NCBI GenBank assembly: GCA_026413225.1
Contig: JAPMTP010000091.1
Coordinates: 62,001 to 126,000, forward strand
DNA from: Otis tarda
Taxonomy: Eukaryota > Chordata > Aves > Otidiformes > Otididae
DNA length: 64,000 bases
Reading direction: 5' to 3'
In this document: one piece after another, positions 21,577 through 33,300 of the stretch
How positions within the stretch are numbered: position 1 is the stretch's first letter
Layout of the letters: every line of letters begins with the position of its first letter
Position numbers and translations under genes: made by a program
The notes under the pieces: generated by a model
The model's database searches: none
What the model was told of the DNA's origin: nothing
Seen by the model: the letters and a program-made list of their open reading frames with translations, nothing else

Positions 21577-22624
21577 TCACATATCCAAAGTCGGCACCAC
21601 CCCGTCATTCCTAAGAATGTCCATAGTTCCTTTATAGTTCGTGGTTGCGGGGGTTTGGCATATGGCCTCTTTCCGGGCTTGTCCTAGGATCTGTTGTCCG
21701 ACACTGATCTTGTACCCCAGGTACGTGACCTGGGGTTGTAACAACACCTGTGCCTTTTTCTTAGAAACCCAATATCCCTGTAGTCTTAGGAAATTTAACA
21801 GACTCACAGTCCAAATGACAAGGGATTCTTTGGTCCTGGTTGCAATAAGAAGGTCGTCTACATATTGTAACACCTTCCCTTCTTCTGATGGTGGTTCCCA
21901 TGATTCCAAGTCCTTTGCTAGCTGATTCCCAAAAAACTGTGGGGCTATTTTTAAACCCCTGCGGCAACACCGTCCATGTGAGCTGGGTCTTTCGACCACT
22001 TTTGGGATTTTCCCATTCAAAAGCAAAAATTTTCTGGCTGGCTTCATGGAGAGGGAGGCAAAAGAAAGCATCTTTTAAATCTAGGACCGTAAACCAAGCT
22101 AAATCAGGTTTTAGCGTGGTTAATAGGGTATAGGTGTTAGCTACCACAGGGTATAGGTCCGCTGTTATTTTGTTGATGGCTCTTAAGTCTTGAACTATCC
22201 TATAGGACCCATCAGGTTTCTTAACTAGAAGGATAGGTGTATTGAATTCTGACTCACATTCTTTTAGTAGTCTTAGTTCTATGAACCGCTCTATGATTGG
22301 ACAAATTCCTTCCCTATCTTCCCTTTTCAGTGGGTATTGTTTGATCCTTATGGCACTCTGTCCCTCCTTTAGTTTTACTATTATTGGTGGTGTGTTCTTT
22401 GCTCGTCCCGGTATATCGGTGGCCCAGACTCCGGGATATACTTGGTCAACAATTCTTGCACCAATTTCTCCTGTTGCAGGGGTACTGACCAAGGATAGAC
22501 TCATAATTTGAACGTATTGGTGATCATTTACCTCCAGAGTAACTTCCCCTTGCTTAAATTTGATTGTTGCTTCTAGTTGTTCTAATAAATCCCTAGCAAG
22601 AAGGGCCTTTGGAGAATTTGGCAT
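21577..22624 (-). pseudogene. pol: Provirus reverse transcriptase, frameshifted inside the polymerase domain
   Basis: The first frame (22624-21761, 287 codons) covers the fingers and palm with LKDAFFCLPL and LPQGFKNSP, then goes out of frame at a T-run near 21935. The rest continues in a second frame to 21577 and contains the YVDD catalytic box. Polymerase residues are thus split over two frames. The upstream end is cut from NC-protease by a TAA at 22637-22635 in a different frame; this lesion is shared with the right copy. Downstream, a TGA near 21580 separates it from the RNase H-integrase frame, also shared. Confidence 0.88.
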
Positions 22625-22634
22625 ATACAGAAAT

Positions 22635-23000
22635 TTATGGATCCCCCACTTGCTTCCCCAATTTGTATTTTAAGGATCTGCAAAAGTAAGCCTCTTCAGT
22701 CTGGCCTGTCGCACCTTTCATTGTAATATAATCATTTTCCAGAGGCATCAAAGCTTGATTCAGAACAGAATAAGTCGCTCCCGTGTCTACTAAAAATTTG
22801 ATTTCTTTTTGTTCTTCCCCTAACTTTATTTTTACTACGAGGTCGGCTAGACAATTTTCTTCAGCCACGTGAGCTACCGTTTTCCCTTGATTGTTGCGCC
22901 ATCTAGCGTTCCTTTGGCGCTCAGGGCACTCGTTCTTCCAGTGTCCGGTCTTTTTATATAGCGCACCTTGATTCCTACCCAGAGGCGTCAGCCCACGCAT
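22635..23000 (-). pseudogene. pro: Provirus nucleocapsid finger plus protease (121 codons)
   Basis: The frame begins within nucleocapsid: a zinc-knuckle-like segment (KKTGHWKNECP) whose two N-terminal ligand positions carry Gly and Tyr instead of Cys, so only the His and last Cys remain. Aspartic protease follows in the same frame with no stop between, with the catalytic DTGA at about residue 72. The frame ends with TAA before reverse transcriptase. Gammaretroviruses normally have a suppressible stop between gag and pol; none is visible here. The missing knuckle cysteines are shared with the right copy. Confidence 0.8.
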
Positions 23001-23025
23001 TGGTTTAACTTTACATTTCCGATTT

Positions 23026-24304
23026 TCATTTTTCTCTTACCACTGCTAGTATTTTCTTCTCGTCTTGCCTGTAACTTTCCTCTCGATTCCTAAATATTCT
23101 CCATGCTTCTTCTAATAACCTTTCTAAGGTTCTGTTTTCAGGAGATCTTAGTTTTTGCAATTTGCGCCTAATATCCCCTTGTGATTGCCCCAAAAAGAGG
23201 GATATTAGTTGCTGTGCGACTACCTCTGAATTCGGATCTAGAGACGTGTGCCGGCGCATCGCATCTCTTAGTCGGTCTAGGAACTCGACCGGCGTTTCAG
23301 AAGGACCCTGTCTAACCGCATATAACATTGCCCAATTTATTGTTCTGGGAATTGCTTTTTCCATCTCTCTGATACCATTCCTGGTATGCCTGTAACCTTT
23401 CCATATCAGCAGAGCGGTTTGGATCCCATGTCGGGCCTAACAAGGGAAACCAACTCTAGAATTGCCTCCCTTTATATCATAGTGTTCCTTTGCAAGCTCT
23501 CCTGCTGTTTTTATAATTAGTTGTTTCTCAGTTTCAGTCAGGCAATCCAATAACAAATGTATGTCACGCCAGTCGGGATTGTGTTGTTTCACTATAAATT
23601 TAAAATGTTGTGCCGTATTTATCGGATCATTTCGGTATTCTCGGGCAACCTCTTCCCATTCTTTCAGATCGGCGCCCGTGAATGGAATTTTTATCTTCAC
23701 GGTTCCTCCGTCCGGATTTACAGCTTCTCGGAGCGGTGCCTGTAAGACAGTCTTCCGTCCAATGCGTGAAGACACTGGGCTACTTGGAGCCGTAGTGGGG
23801 GGCTCATGTGTTTCCTTGTGTGAAGGCCGGCATTTGACCTTTTTAGAAATAGATTGTGGGATGTCCCGTTCGTCCGGGGGTGGATTGGGAGCCCCGGCAG
23901 AGCCCTGTCTCCCTATGCATAAGATGGGTTGAATAAATCACCTAACACGGGCTCTTGTTCCTCGTTTAGTTTAGAACATCTTTGTCCAATACTACATGCT
24001 GAACAACACCTGCTCAACTTTCCTTTACGCTCTCTCCTATCTTCTCCTTCGAGGGCTTGTACCATAGGATCCCGAGGGGTACTAATCCGCAGTCTCTATG
24101 CCATTCAGGTTTCTCCCGAAGGACAAAAAAAACATGTCTACATATGATACTTCATCCCATTTTCCTCCCCTTCTTAGGAAAAACAATAGTTGCAGGAGAG
24201 TGTCCGTCCTAAGGACATTTCACTTCATTCTCCAGTTTATATAGAGGCCACCACTGATTACAATACCTACCCAATTTCTTTTTTAACTTCGGTACCTCCT
24301 TGTC
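23026..24304 (-). pseudogene. gag: Provirus gag, 5'-truncated and broken in several places
   Basis: The matrix region begins at the satellite junction near 24304 without its N-terminus. The first later ATG (24104-24102) is followed by TAG at 24098-24096. Capsid is in two frames: 23775-23437 (IPFTGADLKEWEEV to the LTETEKQL segment) and 23364-23026, which has a major-homology-like stretch (TPVEFLDRLRDAMRR) and an Arg/Glu-rich C-terminus. A one-base loss near 23455 separates them. Several of these breaks are absent or different in the right copy, so they arose after duplication, whereas the missing 5' end is common to both. Confidence 0.85.
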
Positions 24305-24310
24305 TTTGAG

Positions 24311-27300
24311 AAGAGCAGCAAGAGCTTTCCGTGCTGACCCTTTTCAAGTGAGAGATTGGCCAGACATTTGCTGTTTTAGTGCTTTGCTTCTTCTGCGCAG
24401 CTTGGACAAAGATCATTGCGGCTTTCGCGGTTCAAGTCGTGCAGCGAAGGCAGAGAGCCTCCTCGTCCGGATCCCCGGAGCTCTGCGGGAAAGAGCGAGA
24501 CGAGAGCCGCGACAGCTTCGGGTGCGGCCACCTCGCATCTGGCGGCGTTCATCCGCTGTTCGTCGGTTGGAGGACGACTTCCTTCTGCGCGGCTGGTTCC
24601 AAGTTGACGGTAACAGCCACTGTGCTAGCTGTGTAGGACAGTGAAGGGGCTCGACGTTTGTGTGTCCGTAGATCTGCTGGAAAGCGCACGTGAAGAGCAG
24701 TAAGGGCTTTCAGAGCAGCCGGTTCTCGTGCTGGAGAGTCGCCAGACATCCGCACTTTTAGTGCCTCACCACCCCAGACAGCTTGGAAAACACGATTGTA
24801 CCTGTCCCAGCGCAAGCTGTTCAGGACAGCAGCACAGCATTACAATGTTCGTGTGCCTTTCGGGCTGCTAGCAAGAAACGTCCGCAGCAGGCACTTCTCG
24901 TGCGGCAACAGTCGTGCCTTCTACGATCTTTGATGGCCTTTTTTTCCTCCGGGCAGCCGGCTGTAGCTGATGAGAGGTGTTGGTGAGCAAATCATCCATG
25001 GAAGAGAAGAGTCGCAATGCTTCTGCGCCGGCGGGGCCATTGCCAAGAGCGAGTGAAGAGCAGCAAGAGCTTTCCGTGCTGACCCTTTTCAAGTGAGAGA
25101 TTGGCCAGACATTTGCTGTTTTAGTGCTTTGCTTCTTCTGCGCAGCTTGGACAAAGATCATTGCGGCTTTCGCGGTTCAAGTCGTGCAGCGAAGGCAGAG
25201 AGCCTCGTCGTCCGGATCCCCGGAGCTCTGCGGCAAAGAGCGAGACGAGAGCCGCGACAGCTTCGGGTGCGGCCACCTCGCGTCTGGCGGCGAGCATCCG
25301 CTGTTCGTCGGTTGGAGGACGACTTCCTTCTGCGCGGCTGGTTCCAAGTTGACGGTAACTGCCAGTGTGCTAGCTGTGTAGGATAGTGAAGAGGCTCGAC
25401 GTTTGTGTGTCCGTAGATCTGCTGGAAAGCGCACGTGAAGAGCAGTAAGGGCTTTCAGAGCAGCCGGTTCTCGTGCTGGAGAGTCGCCAGACATCCGCAC
25501 GTTTAGTGCCTCCCCACCCCAGACAGCTTGGAAAACACGATTGTACCTGTCCCAGCGCAAGCTGTTCAGGAAAGCAGCACAGCACTACAATATTCGTGTG
25601 CCTTTCGGGCTGCTAGCAAGAAACGTCCGCAGCAGGCACTTCTCGTGCGGCAACAGTCGTGCCTTCTACGATCTTTGATGGCCTTTTTTCCTCCGGGCAG
25701 CCGGCTGTAGCTGATGAGAGGTGTTGGTGAGCAAATCATCCATGGAAGCGAAGAGTCGCAATGCTTCTGCGCCGGCAGGGCCGTTGCCAAGAGCGAGTGA
25801 AGAGCAGCAAGAGCTTTCCGTGCTGACCCTTTTCAAGTGAGAGATTGGCCAGACATTTGCTGTTTTAGTGCTTTGCTTCTTCTGCGCAGCTTGGACAAAG
25901 ATCATTGCGGCTTTCGCGGTTCAAGTCGTGCAGCGAAGGCAGAGAGCCTCGTCGTCCGGATCCCCGGAGCTCTGCGGCAAAGAGCGAGACGAGAGCCGCG
26001 ACAGCTTCGGGTGCGGCCACCTCGCGTCTGGCGGCGAGCATCCGCTGTTCGTCGGTTGGAGGACGACTTCCTTCTGCGCGGCTGGTTCCAAGTTGACGGT
26101 AACTGCCAGTGTGCCAGCTGTGTAGGACAGTGAAGGGGCTCGACGTTTGTGTGTCCGTAGATCTGCTGGAAAGCGCACGTGAAGAGCAGTAAGGGCTTTC
26201 AGAGCAGCCGGTTCTCGTGCTGGAGAGTCGCCAGACATCCGCACGTTTAGTGCCTCCCCACCCCAGACAGCTTGGAAAACACGATTGTACCTGTCCCAGC
26301 GCAAGCTGTTCAGGAAAGCAGCACAGCATTACAATGTTCGTGTGCCTTTCGGGCTGCTAGCAAGAAACGTCCGCAGCAGGCACTTCTCGTGCGGCAACAG
26401 TCGTGCCTTCTACGATCTTTGATGGCCTTTTTCCTCCGGGCAGCCGGCTGTAGCTGATGAGAGGTGTTGGTGAGCAAATCATCCACGGAAGCGAAGAGTC
26501 GCAATGCTTCTGCGCCGGCAGGGCCGTTGCCAAGAGCGAGTGAAGAGCAGCAAGAGCTTTCCGTGCTGACCCTTTTCAAGTGAGAGATTGGCCAGACATT
26601 TGCTGTTTTAGTGCTTTGCTTCTTCTGCGCAGCTTGGACAAAGATCATTGCGGCTTTCGCGGTTCAAGTCGTGCAGCGAAGGCAGAGAGCCTCCTCGTCC
26701 GGATCCCCGGAGCTCTGCGGCAAAGAGCGAGACGAGAGCCGCGACAGCTTCGGGTGCGGCCACCTCGCGTCTGGCGGCGAGCATCCGCTGTTCGTCGGTT
26801 GGAGGACGACTTCCTTCTGCGCGGCTGGTTCCAAGTTGACGGTAACTGCCAGTGTGCCAGCTGTGTAGGATAGTGAAGGGGCTCGACGTTTGTGTGTCCG
26901 TAGATCTGCTGGAAAGCGCACGTGAAGAGCAGTAAGGGCTTTCAGAGCAGCCGGTTCTCGTGCTGGAGAGTCGCCAGACATCCGCACGTTTAGTGCCTCC
27001 CCACCCCAGACAGCTTGGAAAACACGATTGTACCTGTCCCAGCGCAAGCTGTTCAGGACAGCAGCACAGCATTACAATGTTCGTGTGCCTTTCGGGCTGC
27101 TAGCAAGAAACGTCCGCAGCAGGCACTTCTCGTGCGGCAACAGTCGTGCCTTCTACGATCTTTGATGGCCTTTTTTCCTCCGGGCAGCCGGCTGTAGCTG
27201 ATGAGAGGTGTTGGTGAGCAAATCATCCACGGAAGCGAAGAGTCGCAATGCTTCTGCGCCGGCAGGGCCGTTGCCAAGAGCGAGTGAAGAGCAGCAAGAG

Positions 27301-30300
27301 CTTTCCGTGCTGACCCTTTTCAAGTGAGAGATTGGCCAGACATTTGCTGTTTTAGTGCTTTGCTTCTTCTGCGCAGCTTGGACAAAGATCATTGCGGCTT
27401 TCGCGGTTCAAGTCGTGCAGCGAAGGCAGAGAGCCTCGTCGTCCGGATCCCCGGAGCTCTGCGGCAAAGAGCGAGACGAGAGCCGCGACAGCTTCGGGTG
27501 CGGCCACCTCGCGTCTGGCGGCGAGCATCCGCTGTTCGTCGGTTGGAGGACGACTTCCTTCTGCGCGGCTGGTTCCAAGTTGACGGTAACTGCCAGTGTG
27601 CCAGCTGTGCAGGATAGTGAAGGGGCTCGACGTTTGTGTGTCCGTAGATCTGCTGGAAAGCGCACGTGAAGAGCAGTAAGGGCTTTCAGAGCAGCCGGTT
27701 CTCGTGCTGGAGAGTCTCCAGACATCCGCACGTTTAGTGCCTCACCACCCCAGACAGCTTGGAAAACACGATTGTACCTGTCCCAGCGCAAGCTGTTCAG
27801 GACAGCAGCACAGCATTACAATGTTCGTGTGCCTTTCGGGCTGCTAGCAAGAAACGTCCGCAGCAGGCACTTCTCGTGCGGCAACAGTCGTGCCTTCTAC
27901 GATCTTTGATGGCCTTTTTTCCTCCGGGCAGCCGGCTGTAGCTGATGAGAGGTGTTGGTGAGCAAATCATCCATGGAAGAGAAGAGTCGCAATGCTTCTG
28001 CGCCGGCAGGGCCGTTGCCAAGAGCGAGTGAAGAGCAGCAAGAGCTTTCCGTGCTGACCCTTTTCAAGTGAGAGATTGGCCAGACATTTGCTGTTTTAGT
28101 GCTTTGCTTCTTCTGCGCAGCTTGGACAAAGATCATTGCGGCTTTCGCGGTTCAAGTCGTGCAGCGAAGGCAGAGAGCCTCCTCGTCCGGATCCCCGGAG
28201 CTCTGCGGCAAAGAGCGAGACGAGAGCCGCGACAGCTTCGGGTGCGGCCACCTCGCGTCTGGCGGCGAGCATCCGCTGTTCGTCGGTTGGAGGACGACTT
28301 CCTTCTGCGCGGCTGGTTCCAAGTTGACGGTAACTGCCAGTGTGCCAGCTGTGTAGGACAGTGAAGGTGCTCGACGTTTGTGTGTCCGTAGATCTGCTAG
28401 AAAGCGCACGTGAAGAGCAGTAAGGGCTTTCAGAGCAGCCGGTTCTCGTGCTGGAGAGTCGCCAGACATCCGCACGTTTAGTGCCTCCCCACCCCAGACA
28501 GCTTGGAAAACACGATTGTACCTGTCCCAGCGCAAGCTGTTCAGGACAGCAGCACAGCATTACAATGTTCGTGTGCCTTTCGGGCTGCTAGCAAGAAACG
28601 TCCGCAGCAGGCACTTCTCGTGCGGCAACAGTCGTGCCTTCTACGATCTTTGATGGCCTTTTTTCCTCCGGGCAGCCGGCTGTAGCTGATGAGAGGTGTT
28701 GGTGAGCAAATCATCCACGGAAGCGAAGAGTCGCAATGCTTCTGCGCCGGCAGGGCCGTTGCCAAGAGCGAGTGAAGAGCAGCAAGAGCTTTCCGTGCTG
28801 ACCCTTTTCAAGTGAGAGATTGGCCAGACATTTGCTGTTTTAGTGCTTTGCTTCTTCTGCGCAGCTTGGACAAAGATCATTGCGGCTTTCGCGGTTCAAG
28901 TCGTGCAGCGAAGGCAGAGAGCCTCCTCGTCCGGATCCCCGGAGCTCTGCGGCAAAGAGCGAGACGAGAGCCGCGACAGCTTCGGGTGCGGCCACCTCGC
29001 GTCTGGCGGCGAGCATCCGCTGTTCGTCGGTTGGAGGACGACTTCCTTCTGCGCGGCTGGTTCCAAGTTGACGGTAACTGCCAGTGTGCCAGCTGTGTAG
29101 GATAGTGAAGGGGCTTGACGTTTGTGTGTCCGTAGATCTGCTAGAAAGCGCACGTGAAGAGCAGTAAGGGCTTTCAGAGCAGCCGGTTCTCGTGCTGGAG
29201 AGTCGCCAGACATCCGCACGTTTAGTGCCTCCCCACCCCAGACAGCTTGGAAAACACGATTGTACCTGTCCCAGCGCAAGCTGTTCAGGACAGCAGCACA
29301 GCATTACAATGTTCGTGTGCCTTTCGGGCTGCTAGCAAGAAACGTCCGCAGCAGGCACTTCTCGTGCGGCAACAGTCGTGCCTTCTACGATCTTTGATGG
29401 CCTTTTTTCCTCCGGGCAGCCGGCTGTAGCTGATGAGAGGTGTTGGTGAGCAAATCATCCATGGAAGCGAAGAGTCGCAATGCTTCTGCGCCGGCAGGGC
29501 CGTTGCCAAGAGCGAGTGAAGAGCAGCAAGAGCTTTCCGTGCTGACCCTTTTCAAGTGAGAGATTGGCCAGACATTTGCTGTTTTAGTGCTTTGCTTCTT
29601 CTGCGCAGCTTGGACAAAGATCATTGCGGCTTTCGCGGTTCAAGTCGTGCAGCGAAGGCAGAGAGCCTCGTCGTCCGGATCCCCGGAGCTCTGCGGCTAA
29701 GAGCGAGACGAGAGCCGCGACAGCTTCGGGTGCGGCCACCTCGCGTCTGGCGGCGAGCATCCGCTGTTCGTCGGTTGGAGGACGACTTCCTTCTGCGCGG
29801 CTGGTTCCAAGTTGACGGTAACTGCCAGTGTGCCAGCTGTGTAGGACAGTGAAGGGGCTCGACGTTTGTGTGTCCGTAGATCTGCTGGAAAGCGCACGTG
29901 AAGAGCAGTAAGGGCTTTCAGAGCAGCCGGTTCTCGTGCTGGAGAGTCGCCAGACATCCGCACGTTTAGTGCCTCCCCACCCCAGACAGCTTGGAAAACA
30001 CGATTGTACCTGTCCCAGCGCAAGCTGTTCAGGACAGCAGCACAGCATTACAATGTTCGTGTGCCTTTCGGGCTGCTAGCAAGAAACGTCCGCAGCAGGC
30101 ACTTCTCGTGCGGCAACAGTCGTGCCTTCTACGATCTTTGATGGCCTTTTTTCCTCCGGGCAGCCGGCTGTAGCTGATGAGAGGTGTTGGTGAGCAAATC
30201 ATCCACGGAAGCGAAGAGTCGCAATGCTTCTGCGCCGGCAGGGCCGTTGCCAAGAGCGAGTGAAGAGCAGCAAGAGCTTTCCGTGCTGACCCTTTTCAAG

Positions 30301-33300
30301 TGAGAGATTGGCCAGACATTTGCTGTTTTAGTGCTTTGCTTCTTCTGCGCAGCTTGGACAAAGATCATTGCGGCTTTCGCGGTTCAAGTCGTGCAGCGAA
30401 GGCAGAGAGCCTCCTCGTCCGGATCCCCGGAGCTCTGCGGCAAAGAGCGAGACGAGAGCCGCGACAGCTTCGGGTGCGGCCACCTCGCGTCTGGCGGCGA
30501 GCATCCGCTGTTCGTCGGTTGGAGGACGACTTCCTTCTGCGCGGCTGGTTCCAAGTTGACGGTAACTGCCAGTGTGCCAGCTGTGTAGGATAGTGAAGGG
30601 GCTCGACGTTTGTGTGTCCGTAGATCTGCTGGAAAGCGCACGTGAAGAGCAGTAAGGGCTTTCAGAGCAGCCGGTTCTCGTGCTGGAGAGTCGCCAGACA
30701 TCCGCACGTTTAGTGCCTCACCACCCCAGACAGCTTGGAAAACACGATTGTACCTGTCCCAGCGCAAGCTGTTCAGGACAGCAGCACAGCATTACAATGT
30801 TCGTGTGCCTTTCGGGCTGCTAGCAAGAAACGTCCGCAGCAGGCACTTCTCGTGCGGCAACAGTCGTGCCTTCTACGATCTTTGATGGCCTTTTTTCCTC
30901 CGGGCAGCCGGCTGTAGCTGATGAGAGGTGTTGGTGAGCAAATCATCCATGGAAGAGAAGAGTCGCAATGCTTCTGCGCCGGCAGGGCCGTTGCCAAGAG
31001 CGAGTGAAGAGCAGCAAGAGCTTTCCGTGCTGACCCTTTTCAAGTGAGAGATTGGCCAGACATTTGCTGTTTTAGTGCTTTGCTTCTTCTGCGCAGCTTG
31101 GACAAAGATCATTGCGGCTTTCGCGGTTCAAGTCGTGCAGCGAAGGCAGAGAGCCTCCTCGTCCGGATCCCCGGAGCTCTGCGGCAAAGAGCGAGACGAG
31201 AGCCGCGACAGCTTCGGGTGCGGCCACCTCGCGTCTGGCGGCGAGCATCCGCTGTTCGTCGGTTGGAGGACGACTTCCTTCTGCGCGGCTGGTTCCAAGT
31301 TGACGGTAACTGCCAGTGTGCCAGCTGTGTAGGACAGTGAAGGTGCTCGACGTTTGTGTGTCCGTAGATCTGCTAGAAAGCGCACGTGAAGAGCAGTAAG
31401 GGCTTTCAGAGCAGCCGGTTCTCGTGCTGGAGAGTCGCCAGACATCCGCACGTTTAGTGCCTCCCCACCCCAGACAGCTTGGAAAACACGATTGTACCTG
31501 TCCCAGCGCAAGCTGTTCAGGACAGCAGCACAGCATTACAATGTTCGTGTGCCTTTCGGGCTGCTAGCAAGAAACGTCCGCAGCAGGCACTTCTCGTGCG
31601 GCAACAGTCGTGCCTTCTACGATCTTTGATGGCCTTTTTTCCTCCGGGCAGCCGGCTGTAGCTGATGAGAGGTGTTGGTGAGCAAATCATCCACGGAAGC
31701 GAAGAGTCGCAATGCTTCTGCGCCGGCAGGGCCGTTGCCAAGAGCGAGTGAAGAGCAGCAAGAGCTTTCCGTGCTGACCCTTTTCAAGTGAGAGATTGGC
31801 CAGACATTTGCTGTTTTAGTGCTTTGCTTCTTCTGCGCAGCTTGGACAAAGATCATTGCGGCTTTCGCGGTTCAAGTCGTGCAGCGAAGGCAGAGAGCCT
31901 CCTCGTCCGGATCCCCGGAGCTCTGCGGCAAAGAGCGAGACGAGAGCCGCGACAGCTTCGGGTGCGGCCACCTCGCGTCTGGCGGCGAGCATCCGCTGTT
32001 CGTCGGTTGGAGGACGACTTCCTTCTGCGCGGCTGGTTCCAAGTTGACGGTAACTGCCAGTGTGCCAGCTGTGTAGGATAGTGAAGGGGCTCGACGTTTG
32101 TGTGTCCGTAGATCTGCTAGAAAGCGCACGTGAAGAGCAGTAAGGGCTTTCAGAGCAGCCGGTTCTCGTGCTGGAGAGTCGCCAGACATCCGCACGTTTA
32201 GTGCCTCCCCACCCCAGACAGCTTGGAAAACACGATTGTACCTGTCCCAGCGCAAGCTGTTCAGGACAGCAGCACAGCATTACAATGTTCGTGTGCCTTT
32301 CGGGCTGCTAGCAAGAAACGTCCGCAGCAGGCACTTCTCGTGCGGCAACAGTCGTGCCTTCTACGATCTTTGATGGCCTTTTTTCCTCCGGGCAGCCGGC
32401 TGTAGCTGATGAGAGGTGTTGGTGAGCAAATCATCCACGGAAGCGAAGAGTCGCAATGCTTCTGCGCCGGCAGGGCCGTTGCCAAGAGCGAGTGAAGAGC
32501 AGCAAGAGCTTTCCGTGCTGACCCTTTTCAAGTGAGAGATTGGCCAGACATTTGCTGTTTTAGTGCTTTGCTTCTTCTGCGCAGCTTGGACAAAGATCAT
32601 TGCGGCTTTCGCGGTTCAAGTCGTGCAGCGAAGGCAGAGAGCCTCCTCGTCCGGATCCCCGGAGCTCTGCGGCAAAGAGCGAGACGAGAGCCGCGACAGC
32701 TTCGGGTGCGGCCACCTCGCGTCTGGCGGCGAGCATCCGCTGTTCGTCGGTTGGAGGACGACTTCCTTCTGCGCGGCTGGTTCCAAGTTGACGGTAACTG
32801 CCAGTGTGCCAGCTGTGTAGGATAGTGAAGGGGCTCGACGTTTGTGTGTCCGTAGATCTGCTGGAAAGCGCACGTGAAGAGCAGTAAGGGCTTTCAGAGC
32901 AGCCGGTTCTCGTGCTGGAGAGTCGCCAGACATCCGCACGTTTAGTGCCTCCCCACCCCAGACAGCTTGGAAAACACGATTGTACCTGTCCCAGCGCAAG
33001 CTGTTCAGGACAGCAGCACAGCATTACAATGTTCGTGTGCCTTTCGGGCTGCTAGCAAGAAACGTCCGCAGCAGGCACTTCTCGTGCGGCAACAGTCGTG
33101 CCTTCTACGATCTTTGATGGCCTTTTTCCTCCGGGCAGCCGGCTGTAGCTGATGAGAGGTGTTGGTGAGCAAATCATCCACGGAAGCGAAGAGTCGCAAT
33201 GCTTCTGCGCCGGCAGGGCCGTTGCCAAGAGCGAGTGAAGAGCAGCAAGAGCTTTCCGTGCTGACCCTTTTCAAGTGAGAGATTGGCCAGACATTTGCTG

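Larger units (their letters stand above)
15956..24304 (-). mobile_element. Left gammaretrovirus-like provirus, 5'-truncated, with nested insertions
   Basis: Reading right to left: gag remnants, NC-protease, reverse transcriptase, RNase H plus integrase, an env remnant, polypurine tract, 3' LTR. Gammaretroviral affinity rests on the order, the YVDD polymerase box, the integrase C-terminal GPF motif with an HHTRIKRA stretch, and the polypurine tract of A and G runs before TGATAT. The 3' LTR ends against 191-bp satellite at 15956. The 5' LTR, primer site and start of gag are missing: at about 24305-24310 the matrix region joins 744-bp satellite. Insertions within it are CR1 (16098-16797), a solo LTR (17277-17725) and an ERVL-type LTR (about 17890-18728). 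The same provirus lies inverted at 59479-64000. Confidence 0.9.
19725..24711. repeat. Left arm of the large inverted repeat
   Basis: Position 24711 pairs with 59072 and 24305 with 59478 (sum 83783). The arm covers ~400 bp of satellite and the provirus back to about 19725, which pairs with the window end at 64000. The arms differ by scattered substitutions (a few in the 366-bp protease frame, by eye about one to two percent) and several indels. The forward satellite between the arms spans about 34.4 kb. Confidence 0.92.
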
